Assembly (NCBI RefSeq): GCF_000003605.2
Contig: NW_003124902.1
Span: 89,630-122,153, forward strand
From: Saccoglossus kowalevskii
Taxonomy: Eukaryota > Hemichordata > Enteropneusta > Harrimaniidae
Length of the DNA: 32,524 nt
Direction of reading: 5' to 3'
Each line of letters starts with the position of its first letter. The stretch's first letter is position 1. Below are positions 22,401 to 31,169 of the stretch, one piece after another. Made by a program: the position numbers and the translations under genes. Under the pieces are notes generated by a model. The model saw nothing but the letters and a program-made list of their open reading frames with translations. It had not been told where the DNA came from and did no database searches.

Positions 22401-25400
22401 TGACGACCCTCTCGCTTTAAGCCAACCAGTAACAGAATTTTGCTGAATTCATCATTTTTGTGTGGGAATATTCTTTGCACAAGAACACCTAATTACATAA
22501 AACCCAAAATCAAACTGAAATTGTCATCCAACTCAGGAATCAATCAGCAACGGCCTTACAATTAAATGACAGTTTTGTTTTCAATTACCCCAGCAAGTAA
22601 AATGAAGATTCACATGTGTTTGCTAACTGTAAAATATTTTTAATTAAATTTGTTTGTTGGATTGTAGGTGTATTTTGGTTGTGCCCAAGCAAGGGTCTAC
22701 ATTGGTGGTAACTTACTTGGTTTTTTGGTTCCAACTGGAATGTGTTGCTTGTTGAGAAAGTCAGTGCTGGAAGACGGTGGTGGAATTGCACAATTTGGCA
22801 AATACATAGCAGAAGATTACTTTATAGCAAAATATATGTTAAGCAGGTGAGGAAAATATTAGATTATATTGTTTATTATTGGTTTATTGCTAAATTTAAT
22901 AGTGTTGGTGATGAGTGTAGGTGAGGTCACAGTATTAACACGATGGGCCATGATATGTGAATTGAAGCAATAGAGATAACAAGGCATGTTTGAACCTGTG
23001 TGGCACTGTCAACAACCTTGTTGGAAATGTGGTTGTTCACAGTGTAATATTTGTTATAACTGTACCCCATTTCATGAATTCAAGTCAAGTCACATATTTA
23101 TTTTTTTTTTATAATAATATTCCTCCCTCAAATTCTTTTTTAATATACAGTCACAAAGGTCTGAGTTTTTTTTTTATGAAACTAAAAATAGGACTACAGT
23201 GTTACACATAATGGAAGTTTTTTTTTATTGTGACCTTATTGAGCCAAATAATAGACTTGGGAATATAAATGTGTCAAGATTTTGATTTACCCACATTGAA
23301 AATTTACAGGGTCAGCATTGTAGCTTTACACTAACAACTACACATGAACTAACAACAACAAATTACATGTAGCTAACTTCTACTGTATATATTGGAGGTA
23401 TAAACTTATACCTCCATGTATATACAAACCAACAACTATGTGTGATAGCTAACAATTATTTGTACAAGTCATAAAATTTGAATACTTCATCAACAATTTC
23501 TCAGGTATGTCTGTGCAGATTTTATTTAAAAATGGTATGAGCTTCACTAATAATTTAATTCAAAATGGCCGACTAACAGTCATGTCCATTTCTTGGACAT
23601 GCTTTATTTTATTATAAAAAAACAATGGAATGTTTATTTTATCGAGATTGATGTCATATAATCTACATTATAGGAATACTGTAAATTTTTAGCTAAAATT
23701 AAGTTTTGTTGAAAAAGCTTATTTTGGTGTTCCGAACAGAATATAGTGCAATTTTAAGTAACACCATTTGTAGTTAACACATTTAATTATAATGTATTTA
23801 AATTGTTCTCTGTTTATGATTAAACCCTGCATGCCTTATCCTGACAGACCATGAATGACCACCGTTCTAGTCAAGTGTGAAACTAGACTAGTAAAGTGGA
23901 CATCTTCTTTAAAGGGAATGTTGTTGATGAGTGAAGTTTGCTGTTATTTACTGCCTGATAAAAGACGGGGTAAGGAATACAATGGAGTATTCTCATGCCA
24001 CCATCTCATCATCCTCCCATCTGCATGGCATCAATGTAGCATTACAGTATTGTCAAATTTTAGCATTATCTAAACATTGTATCATTTATAACAACATCAG
24101 CCTAATACTGTGTTCACACATGTGTCAAAAAGCCAGTTTGGAGGTCAGCTTTAAAGCAAGGAAGTCGTCACCTGTGCATGCGTCAGATGGCCAGAGCGTG
24201 TCATTGTTTACAAACAAGCATCTACCCATGAGCCTTTGCGTTTTTAGCGCATGTTGTTCTCATCACTTGCGACTCTATTTCCGCGTGTTTGCAGGTGACT
24301 ACCTTCCCGCTTTAAAGTGAGGCCAGCATTGAAACACATGTGAACAAGATAAGCCGACTCTTTTGTATTTAGTTTAAACCTCCCTAAAATGGCAAGTCTT
24401 GACCGGCACCCGATTCTACAGAAACGGCTTTTATAACATATGTCAATAATAGCGGCACTTTAAAAGCATGCCCTGGATGTCGGCCTCACTCTGGAATTAC
24501 ATTCATCAAGTATTTTAAAGAAACATAACGGATTTTAACAAGGCCTGTTCAGTTAAGTCTTTATATACTTATGAACACAGTTAAAACAATGATTGTTACA
24601 GAATTAGTCAAGCCAGCTCTGTGGCACAAGTGTGAACACTGTATAATATAAGCTTCATTATTGATTGACTGTATATTTTTTACAGTAGATATTTTAGGCA
24701 TTTATTACGTTTATTTGGTTCTTACAGCAATTTCTGTTTAACACACAGGGGTTCCATTTTGTGCATTAGTGTTACATGTGTACATGTGCTTACCCCCGGT
24801 AATTTATTTTGAGAAACCACGATTAAGTTTGACTCTTGTCAGAATTTTAGTTGGTCAGACTTGTTATCATCACTAAATGTGAAATGCTCTAGACTTGGAA
24901 AATGTAGCTAACTTTATTGTGTAGTCAAAAACTAGTTAAATCATTGACATGCAGTATTATTGGAATTTTTTTTTTATACATTTCAGCCAGCATTACTTTT
25001 CATTTGCATTACCATATAAGAAGTCATATTTTTATTGTATTTCTTGCAGATATTCATGCCTATAGTTTTGTAATTTAAAGCTGAATATTCATTTGGTAGT
25101 TCATCAAATTAACATTTTTAGTATATACCTGCATTGTGTAAATATATTCAACTGGTAGCATAAATAGTAGCATAATGATTGTTGACCCAAATTCAAGCTC
25201 TACTATTGAACACAAACAACCCTTACTCACTTTCACTGACTCAATGGTACATGTCCAATACCCCCAGATTACTTCCTTTCCTTGGAGGAACCATCCACAG
25301 ATGCATTGGTTCTAGCGGGCATGATTGGTTGATAGCACATAAGAGAGGCAATTTGGTCAAAATTGGATTAATTTATTATAAATTATAAACGTCGTTTTTG

Positions 25401-27196
25401 CAGCACACACAAAACAGAAATGCATATGTGCAGTTGTTATTGTATAGGTGTCTGATTTCAGGATAAAACATAGTCCAATATACAAACAACAATACTGAAT
25501 ATGATATGTTCTTGTCCAAATTGCATCTTTGAAGCGCCACTATGCTACAATATACAAGATGCCTGTGTACTAGATTGTTTGAATTTTTTATTCTCATCTG
25601 CATGCGTTCACTTGATAACACATGTGTGGATACATGTACTAGATGCTTAGAAGTATAGTCATTGAAGCATTGCTGTCATACAATCAACATTTACACGTAT
25701 CTGCAGATCAAATGGGGGTTCCCTTTATCTTCATCTTTTCACACATTCCTCAATCCTTCAGTATCCAAATCCTTGTGTAATGATCTATTTTCTCAATTGT
25801 ATGACAAATCCAAACAAAAATTGAATTGCTAGGCTCACTAATATGGTATTCATAACTTGACATTTCTACAAAGTCGATGAGATTATATATTACATAAATT
25901 AATAGGGTCTATGTGTATTTTCATATCCAGTGTTGGAACATTGAAGATCTTTGATCTATTGAATAAATATGCTAGGTGTTGTCTTTGTAAAGAAAAAATT
26001 CAAACGACGCACTATATTGTGCATGTTCGAGACAAAATGACTGAAAGATTGCGTCTGCTTGGCCACTCAACCCTAACACCAGTCAGGATTATCAGGATCA
26101 CCAGGATTATTCTCATCTCTCACAGCTAAATGTAAATGATTCACTGCAAGTGTTGATCGTAAAAGTGTTTTCATCTTCTTCTTTTTTTTTCAGAGGATTC
26201 AAAGTTGCGATTGGGTCTTACTGGAGTTTACAGAACCATGGATTCTATTCCATTTCCAGTCATCAGGCTCGTATGGCCAGGTATGCATTGCATATTTATC
26301 TATCTATGTTTCTTTGCCTTGACAATTACAATTATTGTGTTAATCCATTAATGTCAATCAAAGAAATATTTTCAATCTTTCAATTATTTATTTATTGGTC
26401 TTAAGGCCAATTGGTCAAATTTCAATGAAACTAGGTACATAGGTGCTCTGGGATAAGCCATATATACATGTAGGTGTTTCATAAATATCTCGAGTACCAC
26501 TCAGCAAATTTGCATGAAACTTGTACAAAATGTACATAGATGATTATGGATAATCTGCAGATCTGATTACGTCAGGGTTGAAATCCAAGTATATTAATTA
26601 CCTACTTTGTATAAATCAGTTATTGTGATCTCACCAATATGCATAAATGTAATTTATCATATACCTCGTATTGCCCGGCCTCGTAATGCTATGGGAATCC
26701 CGATGCGCGAGCCATGCAATAATTTTCCATTTCACACCGGGCCCAGATTGCCATATTTGGTAAACGCGCCTAAAACCTTTATGGACTGGATACGTCTTTC
26801 GCTGCCCTTGATCGTACAGCTTATGCACCCTCGCAAGCTCAGGCGCTTTCGCCGCATGAGCTCGGGCCGCAAAAGCCGTATCCAGTCTATAAAGAATAAT
26901 CTAAAGCACTGTTGCAGATATTAAGATGAGAAGGTACAACTATGCTTTAATGGAGGCATTTGACAAGAGATCAGAGTAACATACCACATGTCCATATATG
27001 GTCATGTGACCTCATTAATATGCAAAATAAGACATACTTCAATGATTTTGTATGCAATTAATACAATTTGTACTTCATGCCTCCAATAGCCTTGGTGTAC
27101 AAGAGTTCTTTCTCAGCCTTCTTTCATATTATTTTTTTCTGTTTGAAATGTTGTTTGCATAACTAGCTAAATAAAATAAAACACTTTCCACACCTA

Positions 27197-27229
<33 letters not shown>

Positions 27230-28222
27230 ACTGAGAATTTTTTTTTTTTCAGATGGTCTAAACTGCGGCAGGCGATGCTTCCAACCTTGTATGTATTTGA
27301 TCCATTGATTGAATGCATAGCGCTAGGCATATTTACTGCATGGGGTTCATATTATCTCTATCATGTCCATCCTGTGGTTTTCTTTTTATGTCATCTATTG
27401 GTGTGGTTTTTATTAGATTACATTCAAATTCTAGGAGTTTATGTAAGTTGTATATCACTGATTGTGTCATTAAACCCTGAACCTATATTTACTGATCATG
27501 GTTTGCATACTGTACAATACTTTATTTTAGCTGCAATTAATTTTTGATCAAAGGACATTCTGGGGTGTTTGTATGGAGATTATTTTCACTGATTTTTGAT
27601 GACTTTAATGTAAAACATAAGGGGGAAAAAAAGTATTTTTACTGGATTTTATTCATCCCTTCAGATGTAACGAAAATAAATCTCAAGTGAAAAATAAGTA
27701 CTTTACAGTAGTTCTTATTGTGGAGGAATCAGCTTGTTCATTATTCTACCTACATGCTTTATTATTTATAATTGATTCTATGGTAGTGTACATTACTTTG
27801 AACAAAATTGTTTCATCTTGCATATTGAGAAACTTGTATGGAATCTACATATTTGTAGATACAACGCACAGTGATTGTACCTACCCCAAATGCTGTACGA
27901 TTTGAACCATTTATTTATTAACAATGGTCTCAGAATTGACAATTTTAGGGTGTGCACACACTATCACCATAGCGTATAAAGCTATATATTCCAAAAACTT
28001 ATAAATATTTTGTTTTTATTTCAGAATGATAAGCTTCCATTTGGTAAATTTGAATTTGCCATGGCATGGATGACGAGGGAAATATTAACCATATTTACAT
28101 ATCTGCAATCACTTTGGAGCCCAGACTTCAAGTGGAAAACTGGAACATACAAACTGAAGTGGGGCGGAGAGGCCATAAAGGTTAAACAAAAGGATTACAC
28201 AGTCTTAAATCATTTGGTCTAA
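13339..28222 (+). CDS. UGCG: Ceramide glucosyltransferase, complete, eight exons
   Basis: Transfers glucose from UDP-glucose to ceramide, giving glucosylceramide on the cytosolic face of the Golgi. This is the entry step to most glycosphingolipids. Joined exons are 13339-13439, 18157-18295, 19833-19935, 20877-21091, 22668-22846, 26194-26280, 27253-27442 and 28025-28222: 1,212 nt and 403 residues, against 394 in mammals. From about residue 78 through W276 the numbering matches the mammalian enzyme without gaps. GT21-family motifs are D92 (NDECDP), D144 (SDAGIR), D236 (IAEDYF) and RMARW at 272-276. There is an N-terminal membrane anchor (about 10-33) and hydrophobic segments at 288-311 and 314-334. 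The start is fixed by an in-frame TAA at 13327-13329 and good context (A at -3, G at +4). The C-terminal tail is about 9 residues longer than in mammals. The gene is intact and all introns are GT-AG. Confidence 0.96.
14280..14877. repeat. 26-bp minisatellite, 23 units, in UGCG intron 1
   Basis: Exactly 23 head-to-tail units of 26 bp, each starting TGACAGTTGTAGGAATGCC and ending ATTTTA(A/G). Units are almost identical. A G-to-C change (TGACACTT) marks units 9, 16 and 19, and a C-to-T change (TGTCATTTT) marks units 19 and 22. There are no spacers, so this is not a CRISPR-like array. The homogeneity implies recent expansion or conversion. Confidence 0.97.
15644..15817. mobile_element. TA-flanked MITE, copy C, UGCG intron 1
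   Basis: Begins TACTATAAAATACTTTATTT and ends GTATTTTACAGTA, with TA at both ends. It is about 174 bp, shorter than copies A and B because part of the left-centre is missing. The shared core ATTCCTTCAG is kept. Non-coding. An 80-codon minus frame across its right end is incidental. Confidence 0.8.
16755..16910. mobile_element. Fragment related to MITE copy D
   Basis: Shares GCTTATTTCGCTGA and AAAACACAGTGAATA with copy D (18367-18603), in the same order, followed by a GTGAATTTT/CCTAGTGAATAT stretch. No complete terminal repeats are visible, so it is a decayed fragment within UGCG intron 1. Confidence 0.5.
18157..18295 (+). CDS. UGCG: UGCG exon 2 (residues 34-80)
   Basis: The acceptor is TTTTCTCTTCTAG and the donor is AAG|GTAAGT. 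Encodes RIHCNKKREPPPP, then GISILKPLVGIDPNLADNLE and a segment ending DYPK. This is the cytosolic start of the glycosyltransferase domain, just after the membrane anchor. The ILKPLVGIDPNL block is strongly conserved in UGCG. The Pro-rich linker is local to this sequence. Following intron: phase 0, 1,537 bp. Confidence 0.95.
18367..18603. mobile_element. TA-flanked MITE, copy D, divergent subtype, UGCG intron 2
   Basis: Left end TTGTGAAATACTTTATATTC, right end TCATTTTACAGTA, about 237 bp. The interior differs from copies A-C, with GTGAATTTAAAACCCACTGA-like repeats, so it represents a sister subfamily. TA is clear only at the right end. It begins 71 bp after the exon 2 donor. Confidence 0.65.
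18604..19832. other. Rest of UGCG intron 2
   Basis: Contains a short C-run (GGACCCCCCCC) followed by AAAAAAATCCTG near 18645-18675, a motif that recurs near 21520 and 31770 and probably marks another repeat family. Short open frames (18904-19098, 19328-19543) have no recognisable product. Confidence 0.4.
19833..19935 (+). CDS. UGCG: UGCG exon 3 (residues 81-114 and part of 115)
   Basis: The acceptor TTTTTTTGTTTTCAG follows a long T-rich tract. The donor is ATAG|GTAAAT. Encodes YELLFCINDECDPAISIV... and ends CQLFIG. It carries Asp92 (and Asp89), the first catalytic/UDP-sugar-binding aspartate of the D, D, D, (Q/R)XXRW signature. Intron 3 is phase 1, 941 bp, and I see no defined repeat in it. 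Confidence 0.95.
20877..21091 (+). CDS. UGCG: UGCG exon 4 (residues 115-186)
   Basis: The acceptor is TTCATTTTTTAG and the donor ATG|GTAAGT. Encodes GHPVGINPKINNMMPAYL..., then YDFVMISDAGIRI..., then VHRKGFAALVEM. It carries Asp144 in ISDAGIR, where mammals have CDSGIR. The GINPKINN block is a UGCG hallmark. Intron 4 (phase 0, 1,576 bp) contains a MITE copy, the N gap and a CTTTAAAG element. Confidence 0.96.
21237..21453. mobile_element. TA-flanked MITE, copy E, UGCG intron 4
   Basis: Left end TACTGTAAAATACTTTATTT, right end GTATTTTAAGGTA, about 217 bp with TA on both sides. The GGAATGATTCAGTGAAAATA core lies on the opposite strand from its orientation in copies A-C, so this insertion is inverted relative to them. 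It lies 145 bp after the exon 4 donor. Confidence 0.8.
21771..22203. other. Assembly gap (433 N)
   Basis: Unresolved bases within UGCG intron 4. The flanks are repetitive (MITE copy E and A-rich runs on the left, a CTTTAAAG element on the right), a likely cause of the gap. No UGCG exon is missing: exons 4 and 5 join in phase with no residues lost against the family. Confidence 0.99.
22263..22422. mobile_element. CTTTAAAG-ended element, older copy, UGCG intron 4
   Basis: Aligns along its length with 24149-24318. Shared blocks are GTCACCTGTGCATGC, CAGATGGCCA, GTTTACAAACAAG, CTACCCATGAGCCTTTG and CAGGTGACGAC. The left terminus is eroded to CATTAAAG and the right to GCTTTAAG. About 160 bp, non-coding, next to the assembly gap. 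Confidence 0.75.
22668..22846 (+). CDS. UGCG: UGCG exon 5 (residues 187-245 and part of 246)
   Basis: The acceptor is TTGGATTGTAG and the donor AG|GTGAGG. Encodes VYFGCAQARVYIGGNL..., PTGMCCLLRKSVLEDGGG and KYIAEDYFIAKYMLS. It carries Asp236 in AEDYF, the presumed catalytic base. Position 193 is Gln, where mammals have His, and position 207 is Val, where mammals have Cys. Intron 5 is phase 2 and 3,347 bp. Confidence 0.96.
22847..24148. other. First part of UGCG intron 5
   Basis: AT-rich intron. A perfect 11-bp-stem palindrome (TGGAGGTATAA-AC-TTATACCTCCA) sits at 23393-23416. A decayed left half of the TA-flanked MITE begins near 23680 (ATACTGTAAATTTTTAGCT). No additional exon is supported. 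Confidence 0.5.
24149..24318. mobile_element. CTTTAAAG-ended hAT-like MITE, UGCG intron 5
   Basis: Left end CTTTAAAGCAAGGAAGTCG continues to TCACCTG. The right end, reverse-complemented, reads CTTTAAAGCGGGAAGGTAG, also continuing to TCACCTG, a long inverted repeat. The flanks are GAGGTCAG (24141-24148) and GAGGCCAG (24319-24326), an 8-bp direct repeat with one mismatch. An 8-bp target duplication is typical of the hAT superfamily. It has no transposase frame, so it is non-autonomous. Confidence 0.78.
24327..26193. other. Second part of UGCG intron 5
   Basis: AT-rich sequence without a recognised repeat or exon. Open frames at 25179-25388, 25376-25621 and 25911-26129 show no family features. 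Confidence 0.45.
26194..26280 (+). CDS. UGCG: UGCG exon 6 (residues 246-274 and part of 275)
   Basis: The acceptor is a long T tract ending TTTTCAG and the donor is AG|GTATGC. Encodes RGFKVAIGSYWSLQNHGFYS and then ISSHQARMA. It holds the first part of the RMARW active-site motif. The motif's R275 codon is split by intron 6 (phase 2, 972 bp). Confidence 0.95.
26620..26925. repeat. GC-rich foldback island in UGCG intron 6
   Basis: A CpG- and GC-richer island within an AT-rich intron. An inverted repeat of 24 bp with three mismatches pairs 26784-26807 (GACTGGATACGTCTTTCGC...) with 26864-26887, leaving a 56-nt loop. Both strands are open for 60-105 codons across the island, but neither frame resembles a known protein. 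It is probably a mobile-element fragment of foreign composition. A processed gene remnant is the alternative. Confidence 0.5.
27197..27229. repeat. (GAT)11 microsatellite
   Basis: Eleven GAT units end 23 bp before the first base of UGCG exon 7, just ahead of the T-rich acceptor tract. Length changes here would alter the branch-point to acceptor spacing of intron 6. Confidence 0.95.
27253..27442 (+). CDS. UGCG: UGCG exon 7 (residues 275-338)
   Basis: The acceptor is TTTTTTTTTCAG and the donor TAT|GTAAGT. Encodes the end of RMARW, then WSKLRQAMLPTLYVFDPLIE, CIALGIFTAWGSYYLY and a second hydrophobic block ending LLDYIQILGVY. These are the two C-terminal membrane-associated segments. Intron 7 is phase 0 and 582 bp. 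Confidence 0.96.
27508..27710. mobile_element. TA-flanked MITE, copy F, UGCG intron 7
   Basis: Left end TACTGTACAATACTTTATTT, right end GTACTTTACAGTA, about 203 bp, TA at both ends, moderately diverged from A-C. It begins only 65 bp after the exon 7 donor and takes up about a third of the intron. Confidence 0.78.
28025..28222 (+). CDS. UGCG: UGCG exon 8 (residues 339-403, stop)
   Basis: The acceptor is TTTGTTTTTATTTCAG. Encodes NDKLPFGKFEFAMAWMTREI, LTIFTYLQSLWSPDFKWKTG, TYKLKWGGEA and a tail KVKQKDYTVLNHLV before TAA. The FAMAWMTRE, LWSP and TGTYKLKWGG blocks match the UGCG C-terminus. The last residues are longer and more basic than the mammalian end. Confidence 0.96.
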   Translation, partial: NDKLPFGKFEFAMAWMTREILTIFTYLQSLWSPDFKWKTGTYKLKWGGEAIKVKQKDYTVLNHLV

Positions 28223-29984
28223 ATGCTGAATTCACTCTTTTTATAACACAGAGCAAATCTTTATTTTTACAACAATTGTTTTTAACTTTGCACATTCCTC
28301 TTAGGCTCTTGCATTTTTTTATTTAATAATCTGTGGATAAATAGAATAATAATTCCAATGAATTAAATCTACGAGTGGGGCTCTCTCGAATTGAATATAA
28401 AACGTCGAGCACAAAATAATGAATTTAATTAAATGTGGTTAAATGTGGTTAAAACAGTAATCATAATATATCTTCCATGCAATAAACGATATAGCATCCT
28501 TTGACAGAAGTTGTCATGCCAATTTGTGTTCGATATTTACATGATTTAAATTGCTGCTAGCAAGATTATTGAGCCTAGAACTCAGATACCAGATACAAAT
28601 CATGATATAAAAAAAAACATGCAAAGATCAATCAATGACGTCCAACACTTGTGTATAATTCGTGTAGTATGGCTATCTAGTAATTGGCAGGACATGCCAC
28701 ATTTTTTAAGACCATGTGCATGAAACAGACTGATAACAAAACTAGGGTAATCACTGGGATAAGTATATCCCACCATGTTATGGCTGATGATCATGAAATG
28801 CATTCCCTGCACGGAACGCAGTCGTGTAAATGAAGTCATTCTAAAATGGTTTTGTGGTCATGTTGAAATATGGCGCGTTATTATTGTATTTGCTTTAAAG
28901 CTTTGTTGATGTGCTGTATTGTTCTAAAGCTTGGCAAATGAAATCACTCCATATGTTACCAGTATTTACAAGCATGCATGCTTTGTCATTCATCAACACT
29001 ATACATTGGCTGAAAATACTTAATATATTCGTGTTGCAGAGTGATATTTAATTGTATTCAAGAATTGAGCTGATTTATTAGAATCTTAACACAACTTTAC
29101 ATTTGTGTTATTAACTCATCAACATTTTGTGATTGAAATCAAATTATTCTCTCACTTCTGTTACCATAGTAGCCATGATTCTGTACAGGAATTATGTATA
29201 TGAGGGTATTTTATAATGAGGTCATATGATTACTTCGCCATATGACTGAATATTTACCACATTCATGAACATGCATAGCTTGGTAAGAATTTAAGATTTA
29301 GTTAATTGTTTTTTTTTATATATTTCTGTTGGTGGTACTTCTTTAATATTTTACTTGATTTTGAAATCTTGTTGAAATGTAATGCATTATAGATTTTTTG
29401 TTTGCACATGTATCCTGGCATTTTTAAGGGTATTATTGCCACTCTATATCAGCAATACTTCCCACTACTGTGTTTCACATAGTGTTCTGTTGTGATGTCA
29501 TATCTACCACTTTGTCGTGTGGTTGAATTCAGTAACTGATAATTTTTTTTTACATAAAAATAATTTCAACTGATAATGATGCCCCGAAAATTACCAGGAT
29601 GTTTGACCTTTGAGGTGGGGGAGGGGGTCATGCATCAAGCAATACATTTTTATCAGTGTATTATTGTTAAATGATGTCAGAACATTGACTGATATTCAAG
29701 AAAAACCAGTTAAGTCTCGTTGATGTGTGTTTTCAAAGCAAATTATATCGGTAGTTTATACCACAAATTTTCATGAATTTATTTGTAGTAACATTAAGTA
29801 TATACAATTTGAAACCTATTAATCTCAGTTGTATCAACTTTTAGACCCAATAAAAATGATTTATTTCTGCCCAGTACACAATTTTTTTTTTCTGGTTTCT
29901 GCCAAGATATTGTTTGGAGTCCATAAATATTTTTTTTTTTTTTAATCTTATCAAATCACTTTAATAATTTTTTGAAAAAACAGC
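28223..29984 (+). other. Probable UGCG 3' UTR and downstream sequence
   Basis: AT-rich, with no coding frame of note. AATAAA hexamers at 28481-28486 and 29849-29854 are possible poly(A) signals, giving 3' UTRs of about 0.3 or 1.6 kb. T-rich runs near 29880-29945 follow the second one. No RNA gene or defined repeat is seen. Confidence 0.5.
28481..28486 (+). terminator. Candidate proximal UGCG poly(A) signal
   Basis: Canonical AATAAA about 260 nt after the stop codon and the first good one in the 3' region. A functional site cannot be confirmed from sequence alone. Confidence 0.35.
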
Positions 29985-30005
29985 TTGCTTTTTAATCATA
30001 TTCAG

Positions 30006-30166
30006 GGATTTTATGTTTTATTCATGAATAATAACACCATACACCTATATTATACTGCAAGAGACGCCCTATTAGGTCTTAATTTTGCACGGTTAGATAC
30101 AGATATCACTGAGAAAATGCAACCAAGTAAATTAGGCCTTGTACTGGCCATAGTAGTATTGTTCAG
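30006..30166 (+). other. Possible orphan exon with signal-peptide-like segment
   Basis: TAATCATATTCAG precedes it and AG|GTAGGA follows. The 161-nt interval is open in one frame and encodes GFYVLFMNNNTIHLYYTARD and then ALLGLNFARLDTD. Near the end comes MQPSKLGLVLAIVVLF, a Met with a Lys and a hydrophobic run, like the start of a secreted or membrane protein. The Met has A at -3. It could be the first exon of a gene continuing beyond the window, an internal exon, or chance. I recognise no family. Confidence 0.25.
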
Positions 30167-31169
30167 GTAGGAGAATTATCATTCATGTCTTAATTACAGT
30201 ACCGGGTAGTAATATGTTATTGTCGTATAATTGCTTTCAAGCATTATTGTCAGTGTTCTTCACTATGGGGGATAGTTTTTGAATAATGACATCAAATGGA
30301 GTGTCCTCTATAACCATTAAAATGGTGAGGTCAAATCATGGATTGATATTCTCTAACTCCTGTGTGGGTGTATAACATTAGGACATCAGGGTGACCTGTC
30401 TGTTCTCAATCAGTTTTTCACTGTTGGTGGGCTAATATGGGTACATATGGCTAGTGTGGAGCAAATTGATTTTATTTTGAGTGAGATAAATTTAGGTGAA
30501 TTGTGGCAAATGTTTACTAGGATTTGTTAGATGAGAAGGTACAGTAACTTTCTTAAATAATGTTAACCATATTACATATCCGAATACAGTACTGAAATAT
30601 GATGCAGGAATGTAATTGTAGTTTTTACCAGAATTGAAAACTTGTATTTCCATGGTAAATAAACTACAATTTTTTAATAAAAATGTGTTTTGCCTTGTTT
30701 TTTCCTGATTTTATCATAACCATACCTCATTGGAGTAGGACAACACTTCATTTCAATTCAAAGGTTAACCTTTTCACCACCAGACTTTCTTGTTCCAATT
30801 TTCCTGTATTTTTCTTGTATTCAATATTTCTCGAGATGAATCCTAATTTTATAGCAGATGTACAAAACTTGAGTCAATATTCAGTTTTTACTCAAAAAAA
30901 AAAAATTTGCTACTTTTGTCCCATTTTCTGAAGGAATTTGTGATAAAAAGAGGAAACTGATGGTGAAAAAGGTTAGGGTGGTTTGGTCTTGCTGCATTGT
31001 ATTCAGTATGAGTCCCATATGCAATAGAATATAAACTCCATTGTGATGTGCATTGACCACCATTCTTTAGGTCAAATTGTCTTAATATTTTCTATACACA
31101 TTTTATCAGCATTGACCAATTCAATTGAATCTCAAGGATGCAATATGGACTACATACATGTACAGGTAA
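30167..31169. other. No supported gene
   Basis: AT-rich sequence. AGATGAGAAGGTACA at 30529 also occurs at 26924, suggesting a dispersed repeat fragment. The short frames near 30683-31063 overlap on both strands and lack motifs. Confidence 0.4.

Noticed and set aside
21724-22446. Long frames spanning the N run
   Set aside because: Their length comes from unread bases, and the flanking residues show no coding signal.
23855-24320. Plus-strand frames of 72 and 129 codons in UGCG intron 5
   Set aside because: The longer one runs through the hAT-like element and matches nothing known. Both lie inside an intron.
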